64,000 nucleotides of DNA. Source: Polynucleobacter yangtzensis. GTDB taxonomy: Bacteria > Pseudomonadota > Gammaproteobacteria > Burkholderiales > Burkholderiaceae. The notes under the pieces are model-generated. The model was not told where the DNA came from, did not search any database, and was given only the letters and a program-made list of their open reading frames with translations. The stretch covers positions 124,278-188,277 of the forward strand of contig NZ_LOJI01000040.1 in NCBI RefSeq assembly GCF_001595965.1. The letters are read 5' to 3'. This document shows positions 1-8,863 of the stretch, piece by piece (within the stretch, counting starts at the first letter, position 1; every line of letters starts with the position of its first letter). Made by a program: the position numbers and the translations under genes.

Positions 1-483
1 CGCCGCGCAAGCAGCTATTCCCGCGCTTTAAGGGTAGCAGCCAAAGAGGCGGTTTCAGTGGCTAATTTCGCCGAATGGGTAGCTAAAGTAGGCGGCGTCG
101 AGGAAGTCGCTTCCACCAAAGGCGTTACCGACGAAACCATTAAAAAGCGTGGTCAGTTAGACGCTAAAGTGGCAGAGGTAAAGCAATTATTAGTTAGTCA
201 ATTGCAGCATCCCTTAGCTCTGGTACCCAAAACCGCTTTAGCGCACCCTGCGGACTCCGCTGAATACACCTTGCTGATTGGCAAGATGTTAGCTAGCGGA
301 CAAACACAAGTCTTAAGTGTTGTTCCGGGCTCGTCTGGCGCCATGATTGAGCAAGCGATTCGCAAGATCGCGCAAGAGCTGCTCAATAAGGTCGAGGAGC
401 ACATTAAAGCCCAAGCTGAAATCGCGGCGCAAGCGGCGGTCACCGAAGCGGCTAATCAAGCGTACTTTAAAGAGATGGCATAA
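1..483 (+). CDS. Hypothetical protein, probably 5' partial
   Basis: I do not recognise this protein. The reading frame is open from the first base of the window, and the residues before the GTG at 58 look like normal helical protein, so the gene probably starts outside the window. The GTG at 58, with a weak GAGGCGG upstream, is an alternative start giving 141 residues. The product is Ala/Lys/Glu-rich and mostly helical, with no signal peptide or membrane segment. It precedes an AAA+ ATPase gene and an integrase, so a mobile-element or plasmid-like origin is plausible, but no function can be assigned. Confidence 0.55.
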   Translation, partial: RRASSYSRALRVAAKEAVSVANFAEWVAKVGGVEEVASTKGVTDETIKKRGQLDAKVAEVKQLLVSQLQHPLALVPKTALAHPADSAEYTLLIGKMLASGQTQVLSVVPGSSGAMIEQAIRKIAQELLNKVEEHIKAQAEIAAQAAVTEAANQAYFKEMA

Positions 484-559
484 GTCATTGTTCATTATTT
501 GACAGGGGTTTGGGACTGATCAACCGCCCCTGCTTTTACCTAATTAGAAAGGAAATACC

Positions 560-1273
560 ATGAGCTTCGCACTCAAATATGCACCTAAGATTCTCGATGA
601 AGTTGTTTTAGGTAGCATCACTCTCAAAAACAAGCTAGCTGAATACATTAACGGACGGAACTTAAAGCCATTAATACTTCATGGCGGGGTTGGTACTGGT
701 AAAACCACGATTGCCAATCTATTACCAGACGCAATTGAGGGTAAAAAGGCTGAAGTTACCCGTCTTAAAGCGGTTGAATTTAATTCGATCAACGATGTCA
801 TGCAAATGTTTGAAGATCACACGATGTTTTATCAAGTGTTTACGATCAATGATCAAAAGCGTAATTACATCATTTCCAATGAAATTAATTTCACACCTAA
901 AGCTGCGATTGCATTTAGGGATGTTATTGATGACATGATTAGTCATACCCAGTTCATCTTTACAACGAACTATATTGACCAAGTCGATGTTGCTTTGCGC
1001 GATCGTAGTAGCTGCGTTATGGTGCCTCCAGTAACAGCAAAAGACTGGCTTTCCCGAGCACAGTGGATCATGCAACAAGAAGGTGTTGCTCTACCAGATG
1101 ATCAATTACTCAAGATTCTCACCACGCAATTGCAAGTGAGCTCCAGTAATAGAAAGCTCCTAGAGCGTCTTGAGGACTTTGTTGGATCCGTTTGTAATCC
1201 CCCGAGCAATCCTGGCGGAATTATTGAGACGTCTTCTACCCCCGAACCCATTAACCCCTTGATGGCTGCTTGA
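560..1273 (+). CDS. Clamp-loader-like AAA+ ATPase
   Basis: This 237-residue AAA+ protein opens with a clamp-loader-style N-terminus (LKYAPKILDEVVLG). It has a clear Walker A at about residues 42-50 (GGVGTGKTT). The Walker B position reads IISNE, with Asn where the metal-binding Asp normally sits, although the following Glu is kept. Sensor 1 is probably IFTTNY and an Arg-finger-like RDRSSC follows. The layout resembles RFC small subunits or DnaX-type loaders, but it is short, ending soon after the lid with a Pro-rich tail. AGGAAATACC precedes the ATG. Its position beside an integrase suggests a replication or maintenance function of a mobile element; this is inference. Confidence 0.7.
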   Translation: MSFALKYAPKILDEVVLGSITLKNKLAEYINGRNLKPLILHGGVGTGKTTIANLLPDAIEGKKAEVTRLKAVEFNSINDVMQMFEDHTMFYQVFTINDQKRNYIISNEINFTPKAAIAFRDVIDDMISHTQFIFTTNYIDQVDVALRDRSSCVMVPPVTAKDWLSRAQWIMQQEGVALPDDQLLKILTTQLQVSSSNRKLLERLEDFVGSVCNPPSNPGGIIETSSTPEPINPLMAA

Positions 1274-1319
1274 CCACACCAGTACTAGCCCCAGTGGCTA
1301 GTACTTATATGGAATTAAT

Positions 1320-1868
1320 ATGCGCTACCCTAGAACAGTCTTTGTTTTTGACACCCCTAACCATGGTTTAGATCAAGAATACTTTCAGATGATCAGTTCA
1401 TCTTCACAGAAGATCTACATACGCGGGCATTCAAAACCAATTGGGACAATTGATTCTGAGCTTGATGCCATCAAGATTTTAGATGGGTATCTCAACTTTA
1501 CGGGACCAAATCGCTCCTACATGGTTATTGGCAATCTTAAACATGTCGAATTTATTGCTACTAGCCTAGCCGATAAGGATTGCTCCATTTATTGGCTCAT
1601 GAACAAGAATTCGGCTCTATGCATTCGGGCAGCTTTAAGCGCCCTGCTTGATCTTCATGAAATGGAGGCCTTATTTAACGAGGCGCTTTACTACTACACC
1701 AAATCCAGAGATCGTTATCAAGCATTAACCGATTCCAGGCACATATCAAACGATGATTTCCCCCAGCTGATTTCCGACATTATCGATGGGAAAGAGCAAG
1801 TTGAACTGAGGGCAGATATTGAAAGTTTTTTATGTGAGGAATTACATATCGGAAAATTTGAGATTTAA
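1320..1868 (+). CDS. Hypothetical protein beside integrase
   Basis: A 182-residue soluble protein that I do not recognise. The N-terminus (RTVFVFDTPNHG) resembles a beta-strand opening of an alpha/beta fold; the C-terminal half is helical and acidic. No signal peptide, membrane segment or metal-binding motif is visible. It follows the AAA+ gene by 46 bases in the same direction, so both may share a transcript. Its last four bases overlap the 3' end of the convergent integrase gene, typical of compact mobile-element gene layouts. Confidence 0.6.
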   Translation: MRYPRTVFVFDTPNHGLDQEYFQMISSSSQKIYIRGHSKPIGTIDSELDAIKILDGYLNFTGPNRSYMVIGNLKHVEFIATSLADKDCSIYWLMNKNSALCIRAALSALLDLHEMEALFNEALYYYTKSRDRYQALTDSRHISNDDFPQLISDIIDGKEQVELRADIESFLCEELHIGKFEI

Positions 1869-3079
1869 GCTAGCTTTGCAGCTGCCATCATTGGAGTCAA
1901 TTTTGAGTAATGACGCTCAATCATTAAAGTAGAAGTACCCATTTGCCTAGCTAAGGTGTGCATATCAACACCTTCAGCTAGTGCGAATGTGGCATAGGTA
2001 TGGCGCAGACTATATAAACTGCGATTACGCCCTGCTACATCTTTCAATAAATTGCATTCCTTTAAGAGGTTTTCAAATTGGGGATTAAAGTTATAGGGCT
2101 GAACCCCTCTTGGGAAAGTAAATATCAGCCTATCCAATCTAGCCTCAATCACTTCATTTAAGTCTTTATACGGCAACTGATGCCAAATGATTAATCTTTC
2201 CAAGCAATCCACTACCAAATGTTTAGCAATTAAATACCGAGGGCCTGTTTTACCGGAAAGCCAGACCTTTAAATACCGCTGCTCACCAATCCAATGCCAT
2301 TGCAAATGCTTCCAACGCATGGGCTTTAACTCCGTTCCAGGCCTTGCCCCCGTATAAAGCAAGAACTCAACATAAGATCGACACAACTGTCGCATCTCCT
2401 TGGTTCGAGACGATCTACCCACACTTTCCCAACTAGGCATATAGCCCAATAATTGAGCGATCTCCTCTTTACTAAAGGCTGGTCTAGTTTGACCGGGAGA
2501 CCCATGGGGATCCAATAAGGGAACCCGATAAGTATCAGCAATCAGGTTTTGCTCTCTAGCTAAGGCAATGACTCGGTTATAAGTGGTGGCATGAGTACGT
2601 TTCGTGCTTGCTTGTGGATCTCTACCCATCATGGATAGGCGCCAAGATTCAAAATCCCTAACCAGATCGGGAGTGATTTCCTTTAGCTGAAATTTGCCAA
2701 AAAACGGGATGAGGTACTTATTGAGGACAAACTTGTAATCTTTAAAGATGGCTTTGCCATTACCTTCTTTATTGGCAATATCCATTGCCAATAAATCTTC
2801 TTCCGCTAGCTGCTTAAATGACTTAGATTTGAGACTTAATTCTTGCTTAATCTTAGCCATGGTTTGCTCATAGAGCGCAATTGAGGCTTGTTTAGCCTCT
2901 TCAAGACCTACCTCACTAGTACTTATGGAATGCCATTGATCATTGGGCAATTTAAACCGACATTGCCATTGCTTGCTGCCAGATCTCTTAAAGAGGCTCA
3001 CTAAACCACGGTGGAGATGAATTACATCTGCAGCTTGGGATGTACTGGATTTAGAGAAAAGTTGGTTAAGATTTTGCAT
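1865..3079 (-). CDS. Tyrosine recombinase (phage/island-type integrase)
   Basis: A 404-residue tyrosine integrase for site-specific recombination. The N-terminal part (about 25-75) looks like the arm-binding segment, and a SAM-like core-binding region follows (about 90-190). Catalytic signatures are box I Arg in YTGARPGTE, a Lys in LSGKTGPRY, the box II block SLRHTYAT, and the C-terminal ERHYSKL with the Tyr nucleophile. The ATG at 3079 directly follows an in-frame TGA and abuts a perfect hairpin (3081-3105), with no Shine-Dalgarno visible, so the true start may be an internal GTG/ATG or the leader may be regulated. It is the probable integrase of the island ending at the tRNA-Lys fragment near 23.9 kb. 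Confidence 0.9.
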   Translation of the reverse strand: MQNLNQLFSKSSTSQAADVIHLHRGLVSLFKRSGSKQWQCRFKLPNDQWHSISTSEVGLEEAKQASIALYEQTMAKIKQELSLKSKSFKQLAEEDLLAMDIANKEGNGKAIFKDYKFVLNKYLIPFFGKFQLKEITPDLVRDFESWRLSMMGRDPQASTKRTHATTYNRVIALAREQNLIADTYRVPLLDPHGSPGQTRPAFSKEEIAQLLGYMPSWESVGRSSRTKEMRQLCRSYVEFLLYTGARPGTELKPMRWKHLQWHWIGEQRYLKVWLSGKTGPRYLIAKHLVVDCLERLIIWHQLPYKDLNEVIEARLDRLIFTFPRGVQPYNFNPQFENLLKECNLLKDVAGRNRSLYSLRHTYATFALAEGVDMHTLARQMGTSTLMIERHYSKLTPMMAAAKLA

Positions 3080-3080
3080 T

Positions 3081-3160
3081 CAAGTGTCGCGTTTCGCGAC
3101 ACTTGTAGCTTAACTTGATCTTCAGGATTGGGCGACCTATTTGTTTGTCGGGAAAATCTG
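3081..3160 (+). repeat. Two-hairpin dispersed repeat, copy 1
   Basis: A perfect 11-bp inverted repeat (CAAGTGTCGCG, loop TTT, CGCGACACTTG, 3081-3105) is followed by a second, degenerate half (TTGTCGGGAAAATCTG, 3146-3160). The same two-part layout recurs at 8304, 18170, 19181 and, inverted, 23708. This copy lies one base from the integrase start codon. Confidence 0.7.
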
Positions 3161-3239
3161 ATAGCACGGGTATTGATCAATAAAAACCCATCGAAGCAGG
3201 TTAATTACTGAAGGCCACATGAACTTCGTTATTAACTGC

Positions 3240-5192
3240 TTACAAACCCACTGTATAAGTTGCCATCACAGTCGTAGTGGCTGTGGCTTGATATGCTTCT
3301 TGACGATAGATACCAGTAATACCTAAACGCTGATTCTTTTCAATATCGTAACTAGCACCAAGCATTGCTGTTGGTCTTGTTTTAACGGGGTTAGGGTTAA
3401 AGTTGATTGGAGTTAAACCAACGATACCTGTTGCACTGTAAGTGCCATTGTTAGTGTTGGTATCCGTTTCTACACCAGCACTAGCAAAAGCAGTCGCTTT
3501 AGGCATAAAGCGGTATTGAGCACCAATACCTGCTAATGCAGTGGTGGCATTTGTATTCAATGCGCTATAAGTGAGTGGTGCTGTTACAGCACTAGAAGTG
3601 TTTTCTGTATAACCACCCATATTGTTCTGTGTGTAACGAATGCCAACATATGGACTAACAATTACATTGTTATCAGCAACACCAAAACCATACTTAGCAA
3701 CCACTTGTGCACCTTGGCTGTTTAAGTTTGAGCTTCCACTGCCAGCCTCGCTAGTACCAACTACTTGACGAGTAACTGTTGTGTTCTTTTGAACGTAAGC
3801 GGCAGACACTTTCACTTCTGTACCAGTACCATCCAAACGTTCATTCCATGCACCAAACAAACCAATCAACGGTGTGTTGTTGCCAAGATTTACTGTTGAT
3901 CCCGCATTGTTTACTGACAAGTTCTGATCTGCATAAGCGCCAATACGATAGTTTGGATGTGGGCGATAAGCAGCGATCAATAGCGCACTGGTGTTATTCA
4001 AACCATTGCTTGCTGATACAGCAGTATTACGACCACCTGCGCTTATACAAACTCCATTAGCACCGAACTCTGTGCAGTCGTAACTAAAGCTATTGGCCAA
4101 TACCGTGTTTTGGAGGGTATAGGTGTTTTGAAGCTGGGAAGCGGTATTGACGAGAGATTGTTGGGTGTCGGCGGTGGATGCGCCTGTCACAATCAAGTCC
4201 CAAATACTGCCAGACGAATTATTTAAACGCCAAGTAAAGCCATTGTAGTTACCTGAAGTAGCGCCGGTCAGATTGCCAGAGGTGATGCCAGATAGAACAC
4301 TAGAGTAAGTGCCTTTAACTGGGGCTGAACCAGAGTAAATGCCGAATGATGTAGTTCCAGTAGCGCTTGTAGCGGCTAATTTCCCGTATCTAGAGGCACC
4401 GCTAATAATGATGTTGTAGTTCGAAGGCAAAGCACCTGTATAAGTTAGAGCAGTATTGCTCGTGCCCTGAGAATTGTTAAGAGTAGAAATTGTGCCGCTG
4501 TTTGACACTCCATAAAATCCAGACGTTGTTGCTGAGATTGTTCCAGTATTGTTTATTGTTCCTATAGAGGCATTATTTTGGATACCCTGACCATTCCCAG
4601 TGCTAACAATTGAGCCGCTATTGTTTAATGCGGCTATGGTGCCGCCATTTGCAATGGCGCTATAATAGCCAACTATGGTAATTGAACCGCTATTGGTAAG
4701 CTCCAGAACAGTATTACCGCTGTAAACAAATATACCTACACTTTGCCCAGTATTATTCATTTGAATACTACCGCTGTTCACTATGCTGTTAATTGTTCCA
4801 GTATTGTTGTAAGGCCAAATAGCGTAAATGTTACCAGCACCTGAAGCAATAATAGTCCCAGAGTTATAAATGTAACCACTCGTAGTTAGCGGAGAGTTGT
4901 ATCCATTTGTTGTTAATGCGGAGCTATCCGTTCCAGTCAAGTTGATTGACCCCAGGTTTTGCATGCTGAAATTATTGAAGGATGCATACAGTCCATATCC
5001 ACCAGATGGCGGAGATATGGTTCCAGAATTAATTAAACATTGTCCATTTGCAGTATCGCTCAATGTCGCAGTTGAACTATTAGACTGGTTTTGAATAGTG
5101 CCGCCAGCACAGCTCTGTGCTAAAGCAAGGTCACTCGCCATAAAGATTATTAATACTGCAAAAGTAAAAAAAATGAATGCGCTTTTAATCAT
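3240..5192 (-). CDS. Autotransporter with beta-helical passenger
   Basis: A 650-residue secreted protein. Residues 1-25 form a signal peptide ending in LALAQS. Residues about 30-270 hold many short repeats of the form NSGSI/NNTGTI, typical of beta-helix passengers. The last ~280 residues alternate in the manner of an autotransporter barrel (C-terminus VMATYTVGL; the final residue is Leu rather than the more usual aromatic). It should insert in the outer membrane and display the passenger outside. Its ATG overlaps the stop of the upstream lipase-like gene (ATGA), so the two are translationally coupled. The ligand or adhesion role is unknown. Confidence 0.8.
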   Translation of the reverse strand: MIKSAFIFFTFAVLIIFMASDLALAQSCAGGTIQNQSNSSTATLSDTANGQCLINSGTISPPSGGYGLYASFNNFSMQNLGSINLTGTDSSALTTNGYNSPLTTSGYIYNSGTIIASGAGNIYAIWPYNNTGTINSIVNSGSIQMNNTGQSVGIFVYSGNTVLELTNSGSITIVGYYSAIANGGTIAALNNSGSIVSTGNGQGIQNNASIGTINNTGTISATTSGFYGVSNSGTISTLNNSQGTSNTALTYTGALPSNYNIIISGASRYGKLAATSATGTTSFGIYSGSAPVKGTYSSVLSGITSGNLTGATSGNYNGFTWRLNNSSGSIWDLIVTGASTADTQQSLVNTASQLQNTYTLQNTVLANSFSYDCTEFGANGVCISAGGRNTAVSASNGLNNTSALLIAAYRPHPNYRIGAYADQNLSVNNAGSTVNLGNNTPLIGLFGAWNERLDGTGTEVKVSAAYVQKNTTVTRQVVGTSEAGSGSSNLNSQGAQVVAKYGFGVADNNVIVSPYVGIRYTQNNMGGYTENTSSAVTAPLTYSALNTNATTALAGIGAQYRFMPKATAFASAGVETDTNTNNGTYSATGIVGLTPINFNPNPVKTRPTAMLGASYDIEKNQRLGITGIYRQEAYQATATTTVMATYTVGL

Positions 5193-6094
5193 GCTTTGGG
5201 CCCGCCTTCATCAGGATTATGCGGATCGGCTGGATCATCAAGAGCGTAACCATAGCAGTAGCATGGATCATGATTTTTCTTTTCCTCGCCATAACGAGCT
5301 TCAAAGAATGCTCGCATGCCTACATGTTCAAAGCCGGTATTTCCGAATGGAAAATCAGGTACAAAATCCGCCGCATTAACCAATCTAATACTATCAAGCA
5401 ATCTCCCGGAAGAAGAGCTCAATACTTTTAAGCTTTCGTAGTATTGCTTAAAGTTAAAGTCGCCTACTTTTGGGCTGGCAGAGTTAAAGTGCTCGACCTG
5501 AAAACCAAGCGCTATTAAAGCTGCTTGTCTTTGCGAAAGGTTTAGCGGATTTGGAGCGCCGCCCGCTACTGTTGCATCAACCAGGTTAGGTAAAGCAGGG
5601 GCTAGATTGAAGTATGATTTCAGGTCATTATTGCCTATGTAAACCGTATAAAGCGCATTGGGATCAGCCCTACCCCCAACCGCAGAAAGATAAGCATTAA
5701 TCTGCGCGGTTGCTGGCCATTGATTAGCGTAGATTGCATTTCCATTACCGCCATTGGCAGTAGCCACGGTTGCTCCACCAGCAGCGTAGTTATTACCACC
5801 ACCTGGAGCAGAAGATGGAGTCACCGTGACTCCAAATCGAGCGCCTAAGGATTGTGACCACATTAAACCAGGTGAAGTGGTAAAAGCTCCCGGGGTATGT
5901 GTCGAGCCATTAGTTGGATCCGGTAAGTAGCGAAATCGTCCATTATCCGTATTGCTATCGCCAAAGAAAATCGTATTGGAAAAACTTTGTGCGAAGACAT
6001 TAGGGGCGCATAAAAGCATGACCAGGGTACTTACGCTGATTTTGACAACTAACTTATTCACCGCCAATTTACCCTTACTCTTGCACACGTTCAA
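5189..6094 (-). pseudogene. Chimeric secreted lipase: GDSL N-half joined to class-3 lipase C-tail
   Basis: An open 301-residue frame with a signal peptide (to about 36). Residues about 40-185 match GDSL/SGNH hydrolases: block I FFGDSNTDNG, block II NYAAGGATV, block III YIGNNDL. After about residue 190 the sequence switches to what resembles the C-terminal part of class-3 (fungal-type) lipases: SASPKVGDFNF, VNAADFVPDFP, GFEHVG, NHDPCYCY. The GDSL part lacks its DxxH block and the class-3 part lacks its GHSLGG nucleophile elbow, so neither active site is complete. I infer an in-frame deletion fusion that is probably inactive as a lipase. It may still be translated and coupled to the autotransporter gene. 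Confidence 0.6.
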
Positions 6095-6199
6095 TACATC
6101 CCATACACTCAGCCCAATAGGAAGCCGACTAGCCTGTCAGTTTCTGTACGAATATTACCTATAACCGAATGCAAATCAAAGTACTAAATCAGCAACAAT

Positions 6200-6234
6200 C
6201 GGTCGGTTTTATTGACCTAAGCGGTCGGTTTTAT
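6200..6234. promoter_or_regulatory. Tandem GGTCGGT operator, probably TetR autoregulatory
   Basis: The 13-mer CGGTCGGTTTTAT occurs twice, at 6200-6212 and 6222-6234, spaced 22 bp (two helical turns), ending 14 bases before the TetR-family gene. GGTCGGT half-sites are common in TetR-family operators. I infer autoregulation, and possibly control of the divergent lipase/autotransporter genes. Confidence 0.6.
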
Positions 6235-6248
6235 GAGGAAAAATAGCG

Positions 6249-6944
6249 ATGGCAACAGCTTTAAGGCAGCGTAAAAGCACAGCAAAGTCCAACTCCCCTG
6301 TCAGAAAGACAGGACAAAGTGGTGTTGTCAAAAAAAGACTGCTTGGGCAAGAATCAGAGCTCAAGATCTATGGCAGGGAAAAAGTATTAATAGCGGCTAG
6401 AAGTTGTTTTGCAAGGCAAGGCTTTGCCGGCACTTCCATGGCCGATATTCAGAAAGAATGTGGGTTTTCTAGAGGCAACCTCTATCACCACTTTAAAACC
6501 AAAGAAGAGATTGTTCAGATCATCATCACTCAGAACCTAGGTCGTTTTTGTGATCACATTGAATCTGTTCTTAAAGAGCTCACTGAACGGGATTTAAGCT
6601 TGTCCCAAATCATTCATGAGCTTGCTCACTTAGCAGAGCAAATTACCAAGGGCCCCGGTAAAGGCATGGCTTTTCATGTGTGGTCTTTGGCCATGGTCGA
6701 TGCCGATGTGAGAGCGACCATGACAGAGTGCTTTGAGCGTATTCGCAGTAACTTAGAGCAAAAGATCTGGGTATTAATGGCTCAAGGCAAGATTGCCAAA
6801 ACCAAACATGTTCAGCAACTGTCCGTGGCTTTATTTGGTTTAGTCATTCCGGCCTTTACTTTGCAAAGCGTGTTTATGGATGACAAAGCAATTGATGCTG
6901 ATGCTTATGCCAAAGCTCTTGAAATGCTATTTAAGCAAGACTAA
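6249..6944 (+). CDS. TetR-family transcriptional regulator
   Basis: A 231-residue regulator. After a basic 35-residue N-terminal extension comes a typical TetR helix-turn-helix: ARSCFARQGFAGTS, MADIQKECGFSRGNLYHHFKTKEEI (about residues 50-90). The C-terminal ligand domain is of the common AcrR-like helical type and the inducer cannot be read from sequence. Two direct GGTCGGT boxes lie immediately upstream. The divergent neighbour is the lipase/autotransporter pair, making these its most likely targets besides itself. Confidence 0.85.
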   Translation: MATALRQRKSTAKSNSPVRKTGQSGVVKKRLLGQESELKIYGREKVLIAARSCFARQGFAGTSMADIQKECGFSRGNLYHHFKTKEEIVQIIITQNLGRFCDHIESVLKELTERDLSLSQIIHELAHLAEQITKGPGKGMAFHVWSLAMVDADVRATMTECFERIRSNLEQKIWVLMAQGKIAKTKHVQQLSVALFGLVIPAFTLQSVFMDDKAIDADAYAKALEMLFKQD

Positions 6945-7023
6945 GCAAATATTCTGAATATAGATGCGCATTCATTTATACCCAATCGTATTTCATCACT
7001 CCATTCAAATGCTCAAAGATGCT

Positions 7024-8214
7024 TCAGTGAATAATTGACCGCACCAGACCTTTCGCTACGCGATACTTTGTTGCAATACATTTCCATAGCGTTACCGAGA
7101 GCAGTGGTTTAATGCTGGATACTGCCAAGCCTTCAAGATAAGCGATTGGCCTGGTGGTGAATAGTTGAATTTTTTCAACGGTAGATAACTCTGCTACATA
7201 ACGCCACGACTGATAACGATTTACCAGCAAATCAAATAACGTCAGCCGCCAGATAAATGGAATTACCCGAGTTTTAGGGTAGCTTGGATTAATCGCTACA
7301 GGCCAGCCTAACCCCTCTCCTTTCGAAAAATAACGCTCGATTGCAGTTGATAAATCCTGACCAAGATAGCGGCCAAAGTTCACCCAGACGGTAGGCCGCA
7401 GATCAGCCTCGATGAAATAGCGAGAATTATCCTGATTCGATTCAATGGCTGAGATATTGGCAAATCCATGGATTCCTAAAGCCTCTCCCAGCTTAGTAAG
7501 CTCATCAAAAATGATGTCATCAATCGCGCCTAGTTGGGAATAAGTCCTCAATGAGGATGGCCCTAGAGGACCACCTACTGTTTTCTCAAATACGGAATAA
7601 GTAAAGTAAACCAATTGGCCATGTTGATAAAAACCCGATAAATCGATTAAGGATCCCGGTATAAATTCTTGTATCAAAATAGGATAGTTTGATATTTTTG
7701 CAAGCGCTTGCGAAAGATCAGATACAGAATGGCAAACATACACACCTCCGCCACCCCCCGAAGAGTCGACTTTAAGAACTACTGGCAAGCCCATATTTTG
7801 GGCGAGCCTATAGACTGATATTGCTGAATCTGCGATGCAAAATTTGGGCGCTCGAATGCCGCCCTCATTTAAACGATTAGCCAAGCCAATCTTCGAGTAA
7901 ACATGATCAAAAAATCGCTCATGAGTTACTGGCAGCAGTTTTAATTTCAGCGCAGTTGAGATGAATCCATTCAAAATCAATCCAAGAGCCTCATCATCAC
8001 CAATCACAACCAGATCATATTGATCCGAATACACCTGAGCCGCTTTTATTACAAGATCATCTCTAGATGAGATGCGATAGATATTGTTAATCCATTTTGA
8101 TGGAAAAACTGCATTTTTTAGGCAGAGTACATCCACATCAAACCCGGCGCTTGTTAGCACCTTGGGAATCTCCTTAATAAGACCGGGATCTATTGAAATA
8201 ATAAGTGCTTGCAA
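7024..8214 (-). CDS. ATP-grasp family ligase, orphan
   Basis: A 396-residue ATP-grasp enzyme. An N-terminal Rossmann-like pre-ATP-grasp domain (about 1-105, MQALIISIDPG, LVVIGDDEA) precedes the ATP-grasp domain with a Gly-rich loop (LKVDSSGGGGGVYV, about 146-160), QEFIPGS, and metal/phosphate-site residues (FIEADLRPTVWVNFG, about 275-290). The C-terminus about 310-396 is basic and may touch the membrane. Such enzymes join a carboxylate to an amine or thiol via an acyl-phosphate. No partner gene is adjacent, so the substrate is unknown. It stands alone, with a dispersed repeat 90 bp upstream of its start. Confidence 0.8.
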   Translation of the reverse strand: MQALIISIDPGLIKEIPKVLTSAGFDVDVLCLKNAVFPSKWINNIYRISSRDDLVIKAAQVYSDQYDLVVIGDDEALGLILNGFISTALKLKLLPVTHERFFDHVYSKIGLANRLNEGGIRAPKFCIADSAISVYRLAQNMGLPVVLKVDSSGGGGGVYVCHSVSDLSQALAKISNYPILIQEFIPGSLIDLSGFYQHGQLVYFTYSVFEKTVGGPLGPSSLRTYSQLGAIDDIIFDELTKLGEALGIHGFANISAIESNQDNSRYFIEADLRPTVWVNFGRYLGQDLSTAIERYFSKGEGLGWPVAINPSYPKTRVIPFIWRLTLFDLLVNRYQSWRYVAELSTVEKIQLFTTRPIAYLEGLAVSSIKPLLSVTLWKCIATKYRVAKGLVRSIIH

Positions 8215-8303
8215 GCGACCTTCATAGAGAGAATTGACGATGCCAAATAATAGCTACTTTTTGCGGTTGGCAAGATATAGCCACCCTCAAATCATTAGAC
8301 AAC

Positions 8304-8350
8304 GTCGCGAAACGCGACACTTGATAGTAGCTTGTCGAGAAAACCGACAA
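8304..8350 (+). repeat. Two-hairpin dispersed repeat, copy 2
   Basis: Hairpin one is GTCGCG-AAA-CGCGAC (8304-8318). Hairpin two is TTGTCG...CGACAA (8332-8350). The linker ACTTGATAGTAGC is identical to that of the copy at 19.2 kb. The element lies between the ferritin-like gene's 3' end and the ATP-grasp gene's 5' end. Confidence 0.7.
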
Positions 8351-8372
8351 AGAATAGCTACTCTAGAAACAT

Positions 8373-8840
8373 TCATTTAAAAGGCTCAAGATCACCCGGT
8401 CTACGAAGCATCTTATTTACCTCATCTAAATGCATCTCTTCTTGAACAATCATCTCTCGCGCATACTCTTCCAACAAAACCGATTGTGCACCAGAGTCAC
8501 CCAAATGTGAGGCTGTAGCTATTCTCAATAATTCATAATAGGCGCCTAAAGCGACCTTCTCATGCTCTAAACTTTCTCGCAGAATATCCCCAATATCATG
8601 TTGCTCAGTCTCTAGCAAAGGTCCAATTTTTAAGGACGGGTGGCCGCCAAGCAACGTCACTAATTCGCCTGCTTTGTGCGCATGAACCAAGCTTTCATCT
8701 GCATTGCCTTTCAACCAAGACACAATCGGGATACGGTTATAGCCATAAACCATCAACGAGTAATGGGTGTACTTCACAACACCAGCTAGCTCCAACTCCA
8801 TAATATTATTTAATGCCTGAATTGCTAACTTGTTACTCAT
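8373..8840 (-). CDS. Bacterioferritin/ferritin-like iron protein
   Basis: A 155-residue four-helix ferritin-like protein. Diiron ligand patterns appear as ELELAGVVKYTHY with DESLVHAHKAGE in the first helix pair, and LEHEKVALGAY with VQEEMHLDEV in the second (ExxH twice). Length fits Bfr/ferritin subunits (about 155). It is the last gene of the iron operon, 23 bp after piuC, which fits a role in storing or buffering iron brought in by the receptor. It could instead be a DUF-type ferritin-like protein rather than a true cage former. Confidence 0.75.
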   Translation of the reverse strand: MSNKLAIQALNNIMELELAGVVKYTHYSLMVYGYNRIPIVSWLKGNADESLVHAHKAGELVTLLGGHPSLKIGPLLETEQHDIGDILRESLEHEKVALGAYYELLRIATASHLGDSGAQSVLLEEYAREMIVQEEMHLDEVNKMLRRPGDLEPFK

Positions 8841-8863
8841 GATCGCTCCTTTACGAAGATTGT

